A model generated the notes under the pieces. The model worked only from the letters and a program-made list of their open reading frames with translations, was not told the DNA's origin and made no database searches. The position numbers were made by a program, and so were the translations under genes. 64,000 nucleotides of DNA, from the NCBI RefSeq assembly GCF_000018545.1, contig NC_012586.1:186001-250000 (forward strand), written 5' to 3'. The stretch's first letter is position 1. Each line of letters begins with the position of its first letter. The DNA is from Sinorhizobium fredii NGR234. Its GTDB lineage: Bacteria > Pseudomonadota > Alphaproteobacteria > Rhizobiales > Rhizobiaceae. This document shows, piece by piece, positions 8,407-16,597 of the stretch.

Positions 8407-8991
8407 CTAATGCTGGCCCGGAGAGCCCGGGCCTTCCTTCCAGCGTTTCACCATCGGCAGGTGAATATCGAAGAGGTCGAGCGCCCGTCCGACCGTCTGC
8501 GTGACCATGTCATCCAGCGTCTTCGGCTTCGAATAGAAGGCCGGGACCGGCGGCATGACGATCGCGCCGTTGCGGGTCGCCTGGTCCATCAAGGCGATGT
8601 GGCCGGCATGCAAGGGCGTCTCGCGGAAGAGAAGAACGACGCGGCGGCGTTCCTTCAGGCAGACGTCGGCGGCGCGGACAATCAGTTCCTCGTTGTAGCA
8701 ATTGGCGATGCCGCTCAGGGTCCTGACCGAACATGGCGCGACCAGCATGCCCGCGGTGCGGAACGAGCCGGAGGAGATCGCCGCGCCGATGTCGCGATAG
8801 TTATAGAGAACATCGGCGAGCCCCTTGATCTCGTCGGCGCTCATGTCGATCTCGTCGGTCGCGGTGCGGAAGGCCGCCGGCGAGATGACCGCATGCGTTT
8901 CGACGTCCTCGAGCTCCCGGAGGAGTTGCAGCGCCCGCACGCCATAGATGATGCCGGAAGCTCCGGTGATGGCAATGATGATGCGGCGCAT
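8407..8991 (-). CDS. ubiX: UbiX-type flavin prenyltransferase
   Basis: A 194-residue enzyme with the flavoprotein motif ITGASG (residues 8-13). UbiX/Pad1 joins dimethylallyl phosphate to reduced FMN, making prenyl-FMN, the cofactor of UbiD decarboxylases. A UbiD homologue lies at 12268-13899, so this copy probably serves that enzyme. It starts 15 bases after the gntR stop and forms an operon with it. It ends three bases from the convergent DUF2390 gene without a visible terminator between them. Confidence 0.88.
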   Translation of the reverse strand: MRRIIIAITGASGIIYGVRALQLLRELEDVETHAVISPAAFRTATDEIDMSADEIKGLADVLYNYRDIGAAISSGSFRTAGMLVAPCSVRTLSGIANCYNEELIVRAADVCLKERRRVVLLFRETPLHAGHIALMDQATRNGAIVMPPVPAFYSKPKTLDDMVTQTVGRALDLFDIHLPMVKRWKEGPGSPGQH

Positions 8992-9006
8992 GCGGCTATC
9001 CCGTGA

Positions 9007-9693
9007 TTATGACGCGTCGAAGGCGTTGCTGAAGGCGGAGACCGCCGAATTGGCGACGTGTTTTTCGGCGGCGGCCTTGGCCGCCGCCTTGTCGCGGTTG
9101 ACGATCGCGGCGACGATCGCGTCGATTTCGGCGATGCTCTGGCTGCGGCGCTCCTTGCGCACGACGGAGCTGCGCCGCAGCGGCGAGGTCAGAAGCGTCA
9201 GCTTCTTCAGGAGATCGAAGGCGATCGGATTGCGGGCTCCTGTGCAGATGCGATCGTAGAAATCCCGCTTGGTGGCGACGATCTCCTCGGCATTGCCGCT
9301 CAGGTAGGCCTTCTTCAAAACGTCGCTCTGGGTCTTCAGCGCCTTGATTTCGTTATCCGGGGCGTTTTCGATGAACTGTTCGACGATCAGCGGCTCGAGA
9401 ACGCCGCGAATGCGGTAGATGTTTTCCGCGTCGGCGCGGGTGACGGTCACCACGGTGAGGCCGCGATTGTTGAGATCGGTGAGGATGCCCTCCGCCTGGA
9501 GTTGGCGCAGCGCCTCGCGCAGCGACGTACGGCTGACATTGAGCTTCTCGCACAGGTCCTTCTCCACGAGACGGGTGCCGGGCTCCAGCGCTCCCGTCTC
9601 GATCGCCCGCCGCAGCGAGTTCATGATCTTGTTGCGCAAGGGGGCGGGCTCGTGGACGAGTGGATTGAGCGACTCTGCAAGTGAATTGGCCAT
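9007..9693 (-). CDS. GntR family transcriptional regulator (FCD/FadR subfamily)
   Basis: A 228-residue regulator: winged helix-turn-helix at about residues 15-80 (EKLNVSRTSLREALRQLQAEGIL is the recognition part) and an all-helical FCD ligand domain at about 95-215. FCD regulators usually repress carboxylate catabolism and are released by a pathway acid. The start at 9693 is favoured by GAGGA eight bases upstream; the frame extends to 9771 without ribosome sites. An operator-like site, TTGTCATACAA, lies 48 bases upstream, and matching sites precede tctC and the ubiD/large-subunit promoter region, suggesting autoregulation and control of the cluster. Confidence 0.87.
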   Translation of the reverse strand: MANSLAESLNPLVHEPAPLRNKIMNSLRRAIETGALEPGTRLVEKDLCEKLNVSRTSLREALRQLQAEGILTDLNNRGLTVVTVTRADAENIYRIRGVLEPLIVEQFIENAPDNEIKALKTQSDVLKKAYLSGNAEEIVATKRDFYDRICTGARNPIAFDLLKKLTLLTSPLRRSSVVRKERRSQSIAEIDAIVAAIVNRDKAAAKAAAEKHVANSAVSAFSNAFDAS

Positions 9694-9740
9694 GTGTGTC
9701 CTCGTATGCCCCTGCATTTCAAACCAATGTGATCGGATGA

Positions 9741-9751
9741 TTGTCATACAA
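9741..9751 (-). promoter_or_regulatory. GntR/FCD operator upstream of gntR
   Basis: TTGTCATACAA has the TTGT-N3-ACAA dyad of FadR-subfamily sites. It lies 48 bases upstream of the chosen gntR start. The core TGTCATAC also occurs at 14047-14054 and, inverted, at 7752-7759. Confidence 0.6.
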
Positions 9752-9804
9752 ACAAAACGCGGCTCCGTCACCCTCCTTGCCGGGATATACGCCGTAAATC
9801 GAGC

Positions 9805-12114
9805 TCACGGAGCAGGCTCCTTGGCGGGTTGCATCTTGAGACAGCGCCAGATCCGATCGGGCGTCGCGGGCATATCCACGTGCCTCACGCCAAGCGGCCG
9901 CAAGGCGTCCGCGACGGCGCTCATCACAGCCGAGAGCGCCCCGACCGTTCCCGCTTCGCCGACGCCCTTGACGCCGAGCGGGTTCTGCCTGGTCGGGACG
10001 GAACGATCGACGATGTCGACGTCCGGCACGTCATGGGCGCGCGGCATGGCGTAGTCCATGAAGGTCGCTGAGAGAAGCTGGCCGGAATTCGGGTCATAGA
10101 CAGCGTTCTCCGTCAGCGCCTGGCCGAGCCCCTGGGCCACGCCGCCGGTGATCTGTCCCTTGACCAGCAGCGGATTGACCATCTGCCCGACGTCATCGAC
10201 CACCGAATAGGCGAGAAGGTCCACATGTCCGGTTTCGGGATCGATCTCCAGTTCGCAGATATGGCAGCCATTCGGGAAAGTGGCGCCGTCATTGCCGATG
10301 AAGTTCTCGGCCGCGACCGGCGCCGTTTCCTCGGAAATGACCTGCGCGAAAGAGACGGCGCGGTCGGTGCCGGCAATGCGGTATTCGCCGCGCTCGAAGA
10401 GAATGTCCGACCTATCTGCCTCCAGCCGATCGGCCGCTTGGTCCTTCAGGCGATCGATGATCGTCTCCGTGGCTGTCCAGATGGCCCCGCCCGCGGCCGC
10501 CAGCGTCCGCGAGCCGAACGTGCCGGTTCCCTGCGGCACTGCGTGCGTATCGCCGGTGACGATTTCCATGTCCTCCGCGCCGAGACCAAGCCGATCGGCG
10601 ATGATCTGCCGGAAGGCGGTGCCATGGCCCTGGCCGCTGTCCATCGAACCCACATGGATTCGGACTTTTCCGGCGGGAGAGATTTCGACGCGGGCGAACT
10701 CGGGATTGGGCCTGGCAACCGGCCCGCCGGCAATCTCGATCGGATTGGCGATGCCGATGCCGCGCAGTTTTCCCCGTGCCCTGGCTTCGCTCCGACGGGC
10801 CTCGAATCCGGCCCAGTCGGCCATTTCGAGCGCCTTGTCGAGCACGCCGGGAAAGTCGCCGGAATCATAGGTGAAGATGAAACCGCTCGCATAGGGCATG
10901 GCTTCCTTCGGCACGAGGTTGCGGCGGCGAAGCTCGGCCCGGTCCAAACCGATCTCGCAGGCGGCGAGGTCGATCATCCGCTCGATGATATAGGTCGCTT
11001 CCGGCCGGCCGGCGCCGCGATAGGGCGCCGTCTGCTGGGTATTGGTGAAGACGCCGTCGACCTTGGCATAGATCTTCGGGGTGCGGTAAACGCCGGCAAT
11101 GCCGCCGAGATTGGCAACCGGCGGATGCACTGTCGCCGGACCGAGATAGGCGCCGAGATTGGCACGGACATGCACGTCCAGCGCCAAAAACATTCCGTCG
11201 GCGTCGAGCGCCAGGGCGGCATCGGCCCACATGTCGCGCGCATGCGCGTCCGACTGGAAGGCTTCGAGCCGATCCGCCGTCCAGCGCAGGGTGCGGCCGG
11301 TCTTTCGCGCCGCAAAGAGGAGCGCCGGATATTCGGGATAACCGGCATTCTTCATGCCGAAGGAGCCGCCGCAATCGGACACCACCACATGAACCTTGTC
11401 CGGCGCGACGCCGAGCACCGGCGCCACATCGCCCGAAACCCGGTGCGGCGCCTGGGTGCCGAGTTCGAGCCGGTATTGGTCGGCGGCGGGATCGTAAGAG
11501 GCGATCGCCCCGCGCGTTTCGATCGGAGCGGCAACGACGCGGGAGATCCGCAAGCGCTGCCGGACCACGGTGTGCGCAGAGGCGATCGCGGCGTCGACGC
11601 CGGCCTTGTCGCCCTTCTCGTAGGTGAAACAGCGGTTGTCGGGAAACTCGTCCCAGACGCGCGGCGCGCCGGCGGAAACGGCTTCCAGCGGATCGACCAC
11701 CACCGGCCGCTCGTCGATCTCGACCACCATGGCTTCGGCAGCGGCGAGCGCGGCCGATCTCGTCTCGGCGACGACGATGGCGACCGGATCGCCGACATAG
11801 CGCACGTGATCGATCGCCAGCGGATAGAAGAGCGGAACGCGCATCGCGCCGCCATCCGGCCCCGGGTGCCTGCCGCGCGGCTCTATCGGCGCGAGGCCGG
11901 CGGCCTTGAGGTCCGGACCGGTAAGGATGGCGAGGACCTCAGGCATTGCGGCCGCGGCTTCGGTATCGAGCAGGGCGATCCGACCCGAAGCCACCTGCGA
12001 GCGGACGAAGACGGCCGCGGCCTCGCCCTTGCCGGTGAGGTCGTTCACATAGCGGCCGCGGCCGGTGATCAGCGCGTCATCCTCGAAACGCAATTGCGAT
12101 TGGCCGATCTTCAG
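9805..12114 (-). CDS. Molybdenum hydroxylase large subunit (xanthine dehydrogenase/CoxL family), copy 1
   Basis: About 769 residues, the molybdopterin-cytosine-dinucleotide subunit of a xanthine-oxidase-family hydroxylase. Family landmarks are LITGRGRYVND near the start, PYRGAGRPEA in the middle (form II-like, not the AYxCSFR loop of true CO dehydrogenase) and GVKGVGEAGTVGA near the end, which holds the catalytic glutamate. No ATG is near the expected N-terminus. GGAGGA (12126-12121) lies six bases before an in-frame CTG at 12114 that gives the family-like start MKIGQSQ. A TTG at 12129 is upstream but has no ribosome site. It is probably co-transcribed after ubiD, with a repeat element between. 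It has no CoxS/CoxM of its own and may share those at 18.2-19.6 kb. Confidence 0.85.
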   Translation of the reverse strand: MKIGQSQLRFEDDALITGRGRYVNDLTGKGEAAAVFVRSQVASGRIALLDTEAAAAMPEVLAILTGPDLKAAGLAPIEPRGRHPGPDGGAMRVPLFYPLAIDHVRYVGDPVAIVVAETRSAALAAAEAMVVEIDERPVVVDPLEAVSAGAPRVWDEFPDNRCFTYEKGDKAGVDAAIASAHTVVRQRLRISRVVAAPIETRGAIASYDPAADQYRLELGTQAPHRVSGDVAPVLGVAPDKVHVVVSDCGGSFGMKNAGYPEYPALLFAARKTGRTLRWTADRLEAFQSDAHARDMWADAALALDADGMFLALDVHVRANLGAYLGPATVHPPVANLGGIAGVYRTPKIYAKVDGVFTNTQQTAPYRGAGRPEATYIIERMIDLAACEIGLDRAELRRRNLVPKEAMPYASGFIFTYDSGDFPGVLDKALEMADWAGFEARRSEARARGKLRGIGIANPIEIAGGPVARPNPEFARVEISPAGKVRIHVGSMDSGQGHGTAFRQIIADRLGLGAEDMEIVTGDTHAVPQGTGTFGSRTLAAAGGAIWTATETIIDRLKDQAADRLEADRSDILFERGEYRIAGTDRAVSFAQVISEETAPVAAENFIGNDGATFPNGCHICELEIDPETGHVDLLAYSVVDDVGQMVNPLLVKGQITGGVAQGLGQALTENAVYDPNSGQLLSATFMDYAMPRAHDVPDVDIVDRSVPTRQNPLGVKGVGEAGTVGALSAVMSAVADALRPLGVRHVDMPATPDRIWRCLKMQPAKEPAP

Positions 12115-12132
12115 CTTCGTTCCTCCCAAATT

Positions 12133-12186
12133 AGGTTAGAGCGGGATGCGGGCGGAAAACCGCACACACTTTTCCTCATCCCGCTC
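12133..12186 (-). repeat. Intergenic repeat element, copy A (51 bp shared with 38639-38689)
   Basis: A dyad GAGCGGGAT...ATCCCGCTC (12139-12147, 12178-12186) enclosing a GCGGAAAACCGC hairpin. The 51-base core differs from the copy at 38639-38689 by one base. It lies between ubiD and the large-subunit gene, directly upstream of the latter's ribosome binding site, so it is probably transcribed. Confidence 0.8.
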
Positions 12187-12267
12187 AAGGGCGCGTCGAA
12201 TAAGTATGGATCGAACTTGCACAGTTGTGGCGCAGGCGGCCGTCGTGCCGCCTGCGCCCGGTTGCCG

Positions 12268-13899
12268 TCAGTCCTTTTCGATGTCGCGCGTCGGCGTCTC
12301 CGGCTTCATGCCGCCCTTGCGGCGGGCAAGGGTGTTCTCGCCGGTCCTGCGCCAGTCGCCGTTGACCGCATCGTCGGCGAACTCAGTCCAGCGGTCGGTC
12401 CAGTCGCCGAGCGAATAGCCATGCCATGGCGGCTGCGGGGTGAGGCGGGGAAGCTGGAGATCCTCCCAGATCTGTCGCGCCCTGACCATGTAGGGCTCGG
12501 CCGGCAGGGCGAGCGGCGGCATCGGTGCCTTCAACGTCGCGTCGATCAACAGCGTGCCTTCGGCGCTCTTCGAGCCGGACTTCGGCCCGTGTCCGCCGGA
12601 GCGATAGGGCGTGACGTGCACGTCGTCGATCATGTTGGCGCGGTAGGCGAGCGACCAGAAGACCGCGTCGGCATTGCGGCTGTCGATGTCGTCGGAAACG
12701 GCAATGATGATCTTGCCGCACTGGGCCTGCAGCGTTGCCGCCCCCTGCAGCCCGCGCCAGACTTCCGACTGCGGTGCCGAGCGGTCGAACTCCAGGAAGA
12801 TCACCTTGCGGATATTGGTGAGCGGCTCGTGCATCACGACGCGCTTGAGGCCCTTGACGTTCAGCACCTTCTTCAGGTGGTTCAGGAACAGCGGCTCATA
12901 AGCGACGCGCTTCAGAACGCTCGATTCGCTCGGGGTCACCTGCGAGACGATCGAGACGAGCACCGGCTTCCTCTTGCGGGTGATCGCCGTCACCTGCATC
13001 GACATGTTGAAATCCTCGAGCGCCACATGGCCGTGGCTTTCGCCGAAGGGGCCTTCCGGCTCCAGCAGGACGGGATCGATGAGGCCCTCGATGACGATCT
13101 CCGCATCGGCAGGAACTTCCAGATCGATCGTCTTGCACTTGACGATGCGGATCGGCTCGCCGATCAGGCCGCCGGCGACGCCGAGCTCGTCCTGGTCGAT
13201 CGGCAGCTTCTGCGGGCCGGTGAAGAGCACGGCCGGCGCACAGCCGATGACGATGGCGCAGGGCATCGGCTTGCCCATCTTCTGGTATTTCAGCCAGTGC
13301 TGGTAACCGCCGGCGCCGGAAAGGCGGCTCGCCATGCGAACGCCGAGCCGGTCTTCCGCCTTCAGCGCCGCCCGGTAGGTGCCCATGTTGCGGATGCCGT
13401 TTTCCGGGTCGCGGGTGACGCAGAGCGTCGCGGTGAAGTAAGGCGCGCTGTCGAAACCCGGCGTCGAGATCGGCACGGGCAGCGAGCCGAGCCCCTTGCC
13501 CTCCTGCTTCAGCGCGTCGCCGGTCACGACGACTTCCTGGCAGGGCGCCTCTGTGACGGTCACCGGATCGATCGGCTGCTCCATGGCCCTTACCCAGACG
13601 TCGCCGATCTCCTCCTCCGAGACGCCGAGGCCTGCCGCATAGATCGCCGGCGAGGCGGCCAGCACGCCGACGGCGACCGGAATATCGTATGTCTCGCCCT
13701 TGGCCCCCTTCACGTCGGTGAACAGGAAGCCGCGGCGCTGCTCATCCGGGAGCCCGCCCTGGAATTGCCAGCGGGCGAGCGGATGCAGCTCGCTGTCCTT
13801 GTCGATCGGCACCTGGATCTTCGTGAGAAGACCAAGCTCCTCCAGCCGCTGCAGGTGCTCCTGCAGATCGAGCGGCGCCTTGCGCGCGAATGGTGTCAT
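12268..13899 (-). CDS. ubiD: UbiD family prenyl-FMN-dependent decarboxylase
   Basis: A 543-residue UbiD/Fdc1-type enzyme that removes or adds CO2 on aromatic, heteroaromatic or unsaturated acids with prenyl-FMN. R176 in RNMGTYR and E282/E287 in EGPFGE sit where the catalytic Arg-Glu-Glu set of the family is expected. GGAGG precedes the ATG. The UbiX partner is at 8407-8991. It is divergent from the second molybdenum-hydroxylase large-subunit gene, across a 255-bp region with a GntR-type site. The family also contains the ubiquinone-pathway enzyme, but its place in a catabolic cluster argues for a dedicated decarboxylase. The substrate is unknown. Confidence 0.9.
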   Translation of the reverse strand: MTPFARKAPLDLQEHLQRLEELGLLTKIQVPIDKDSELHPLARWQFQGGLPDEQRRGFLFTDVKGAKGETYDIPVAVGVLAASPAIYAAGLGVSEEEIGDVWVRAMEQPIDPVTVTEAPCQEVVVTGDALKQEGKGLGSLPVPISTPGFDSAPYFTATLCVTRDPENGIRNMGTYRAALKAEDRLGVRMASRLSGAGGYQHWLKYQKMGKPMPCAIVIGCAPAVLFTGPQKLPIDQDELGVAGGLIGEPIRIVKCKTIDLEVPADAEIVIEGLIDPVLLEPEGPFGESHGHVALEDFNMSMQVTAITRKRKPVLVSIVSQVTPSESSVLKRVAYEPLFLNHLKKVLNVKGLKRVVMHEPLTNIRKVIFLEFDRSAPQSEVWRGLQGAATLQAQCGKIIIAVSDDIDSRNADAVFWSLAYRANMIDDVHVTPYRSGGHGPKSGSKSAEGTLLIDATLKAPMPPLALPAEPYMVRARQIWEDLQLPRLTPQPPWHGYSLGDWTDRWTEFADDAVNGDWRRTGENTLARRKGGMKPETPTRDIEKD

Positions 13900-14045
13900 A
13901 GCGTGCCTCCAAAGCCACGTTCGGCCTCCGCCCCCGGTGGGCCGATAAGCCGATGTTATTCCTCAATCGAAAAAGCACCGAGCCGGTTGCGGCGATCGAC
14001 CTCTTGTCGAAGAGCGATCTTTTCGATTGCTTTATGTTTGCCATA

Positions 14046-14056
14046 CTGTCATACAT
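14046..14056. promoter_or_regulatory. GntR/FCD operator between ubiD and the second large-subunit gene
   Basis: CTGTCATACAT matches the gntR upstream site at 9 of 11 positions and shares the exact 8-mer TGTCATAC. It lies in the divergent promoter region, 147 bases from the ubiD start and about 100 from the large-subunit start. A second CATAC follows at 14058-14062. Confidence 0.5.
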
Positions 14057-14154
14057 TCATACGAAGAGCAACAGCATACGTGCGATCTCGGGAGAACATC
14101 GCCGTAGCTCGGCGGGCAAGCAAAACCGCCGTGTTTTCAAAGAGAAGAGGTGTC

Positions 14155-16587
14155 ATGACTAGCCCGCTCAAGACCGCCGCAACCGAGGTGATCATGCATC
14201 CGCTGAAGCAGTCGAAGTCCCCTTCGGCCGAGCTTTCGCCGGAAATGAAGCTGGTTCAGGAGGCCCTTTTCAAACATGTCGGCAAGCCTATCCCGCGCAA
14301 GGAAGACGGCCGCCTGATCACCGGCAAGGGCCGTTTCTCGGATGATTTCTCGCTGCCGGGCCAGACCTATGCGGCAATCGTCCGCTCTCCCTATCCGCAT
14401 GCGCGCATCCTCGGCATCGACAAGGCCGAGGCGCTGGCGAGCCCGGGCGTGCTGCTGGTGCTGACCGGCGAGGACGTGCTTGCCGATGGTCTCAAGGACA
14501 TTCCGCACAATCCGGTGCCGTCGACCAATTTTGACATGAAATTGCGGGCGAAGGACGGCAGCCACGCCTTCACCGGTCCGCACCACCTGCTGCCCGCCGA
14601 CAAGGCGCGCCATGTGGGCGAGGCAGTGGCCATCGTCGTCGCCGAGACTGCCGCTCAGGCTGCCGACGGCGCCGAGAAGGTCCTGGTGGACTGGGAGGAG
14701 CTCCCTTACGTGACCGACACGGCCAAGGCGGCCGAGCCCGGCGCACCGACCATCTGGGACGAGGTTCCCGACAATGTCTTCATCGACACGACCTTCGGCG
14801 ACAGGGAAGGCACCGACGCGGCCTTCGCCAGGGCCGATCATGTGGTGAAGGCCGAGTTCCACATCCATCGCGTCACGGCCGTCACCATGGAGCCGCGCGC
14901 TTCGCTTGGCCACTACGATCCGGAAACGAAGCGCTACACGCTCTATGCCGGCAGCGGCGGCGCCGTTCGCCAGAAGAACGAGCTTTCCAAGGTGCTCGGC
15001 ATCGAGCCGAAGGACTTGCGCGTGCTCTCCTTCGACGTCGGCGGGAATTTCGGGGCCCGCAACCGCGTCTATGTGGAATTCGGCCTGGTGCTCTGGGCCT
15101 CCCGCAAGCTCGGCCGGCCGGTGAAATATACCGCGACGCGCTCGGAAGCCTTTCTCACCGACTATCAGGGCCGCGACCTGGTGACCAAGGTGGAGCTGGC
15201 GCTCCGCAAGGACGGCAGGTTCCTGGCGATGCGCGCCGACAACCTGTCGAATGTCGGCGGCCGCGCCGTGTCGCTGTCGCCGCTCAGCAAGGGTTCGGGC
15301 CTGATCACCGGCTCCTACGACATTCCCTACGCGACGCTGCGCGCCCGTGCCGTCTTCAGCAACACGATGTGTACCCAGGCCTATCGCAGTTCGGGCCGTC
15401 CGGAAGTGACCTACGCGATCGAGCGGATGGTCGAACTCGCTGCAGACCAGCTCGGCTTCGACAAGCTGGAATTGCGCCGCATGAACCTCATCCCGCCTTC
15501 GGCGATGCCCTACACCAACGCCGTCGGATCGGTCTACGACAGCGGCGAATACGAAAAGAACATGGACCGCGCCCTGGAGATCTCCGAGTGGGCGACCTTC
15601 GATGCGCGCAAGGCGGAGGCTGCCAAGCGCGGCAAACTGCTCGGCCGCGGCTTCGCCAACTATGTCGAATCGTCGATCGGCACGCCGAAGGAGCGCGCCG
15701 AGATCGAGATCAAGGACGACGGCAATATCGAAGTCGTCATCGGCACCCAGCCGAGCGGCCAGGGTCATGAGACGAGCTTTGCCCAGGTCGTCGCCGACAT
15801 GATCCAGGTGCCGGTCGAAAAGGTCTGGATCGTGCTCGGCGATACCGACATCGTCAGCGTCGGCGGCGGCTCGCACTCGGGCCGTTCGATGCGCCACGCC
15901 GGCACGGTCATGGCCATGGCCTCGGCCGATCTCCTTGCCGAAGGCCGCAAGCGCGCCGCCGAACTGCTCGGCTCGGCGGCCGACGAGATCGACTTCGAGG
16001 GCGGCGTCTTCAAGCTGCGCAACACCAACCGGACGATCGACATTTTCGAGCTCGGCCGCCGCACGCGCCAAACGCACGGGGCACTGCGCGTCGTCAAGGA
16101 CAACGAGATGCACACGCCGGTCTACCCGAACGGCGCGGCGGTCTGCGAAGTGGAAGTCGATCGTGAAACCGGCCATGTGGAGATCGTCCGCTATGCGACG
16201 ATCGACGATGTCGGCCGCTGCATCAATCCGCTGATCGTCCACGGCCAGACCCATGGCGGCATCGCCCAGGGCGTCGGCCAGGCGATGTGGGAACTCTGTG
16301 CCATCGACCCGGGGAGCGGCCAGCCGCTCGCCGGCTCGCTGATGGACTACGGTATGCCGCGTTCGGACACCATGCCGAGCTTCAAATGCGAAATTGCCGA
16401 AGTGATTTCACCGACCAATCCGCTCGGCATCAAAGCAGGCGGCGAGGGCGGCACGACGCCGGCGCTCGCAACCGTCGTCAACGCGGTCGTCGATGCGCTC
16501 CAGGAATTCGGCGTCAAGGACATCCAGATGCCGGTGACGCCGGCCAACGTCTGGCGCGCCATGAACAACGGACGCAAGGCGTCCTGA
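14155..16587 (+). CDS. Molybdenum hydroxylase large subunit (xanthine dehydrogenase/CoxL family), copy 2
   Basis: An 810-residue large subunit with an about 40-residue N-terminal extension before the usual start of the family (PRKEDGRLITGKGRFSDD). The central loop reads AYRSSGRPEVTYAIE and the C-terminal catalytic-glutamate region GIKAGGEGGTTPALA. It lacks the AYxCSFR loop of CO dehydrogenase, so CO is not its substrate. It heads an operon: large subunit, binding-protein-like gene (10 bases on), coxG, coxS, coxM. AGAAGAGG precedes the ATG. It is divergent from ubiD with a GntR-type site between. A hydroxylation on an aromatic, N-heterocyclic or aldehyde carbon is expected from the family. Confidence 0.88.
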   Translation: MTSPLKTAATEVIMHPLKQSKSPSAELSPEMKLVQEALFKHVGKPIPRKEDGRLITGKGRFSDDFSLPGQTYAAIVRSPYPHARILGIDKAEALASPGVLLVLTGEDVLADGLKDIPHNPVPSTNFDMKLRAKDGSHAFTGPHHLLPADKARHVGEAVAIVVAETAAQAADGAEKVLVDWEELPYVTDTAKAAEPGAPTIWDEVPDNVFIDTTFGDREGTDAAFARADHVVKAEFHIHRVTAVTMEPRASLGHYDPETKRYTLYAGSGGAVRQKNELSKVLGIEPKDLRVLSFDVGGNFGARNRVYVEFGLVLWASRKLGRPVKYTATRSEAFLTDYQGRDLVTKVELALRKDGRFLAMRADNLSNVGGRAVSLSPLSKGSGLITGSYDIPYATLRARAVFSNTMCTQAYRSSGRPEVTYAIERMVELAADQLGFDKLELRRMNLIPPSAMPYTNAVGSVYDSGEYEKNMDRALEISEWATFDARKAEAAKRGKLLGRGFANYVESSIGTPKERAEIEIKDDGNIEVVIGTQPSGQGHETSFAQVVADMIQVPVEKVWIVLGDTDIVSVGGGSHSGRSMRHAGTVMAMASADLLAEGRKRAAELLGSAADEIDFEGGVFKLRNTNRTIDIFELGRRTRQTHGALRVVKDNEMHTPVYPNGAAVCEVEVDRETGHVEIVRYATIDDVGRCINPLIVHGQTHGGIAQGVGQAMWELCAIDPGSGQPLAGSLMDYGMPRSDTMPSFKCEIAEVISPTNPLGIKAGGEGGTTPALATVVNAVVDALQEFGVKDIQMPVTPANVWRAMNNGRKAS

Positions 16588-16597
16588 GGAGGATTTT

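Noticed and set aside
10225..14154. Very long plus-strand open frame running into the second large-subunit gene
   Set aside because: It is antisense to large subunit copy 1 and ubiD, is rich in Arg/Asp/Gly without family features, and exists because high-GC codon bias removes stops. Only 14155-16587 is a gene.
14137..16254. Long minus-strand frame (705 codons) opposite large subunit copy 2
   Set aside because: Shadow of the plus-strand gene; low-complexity Arg/Asp/His composition and no ribosome site.
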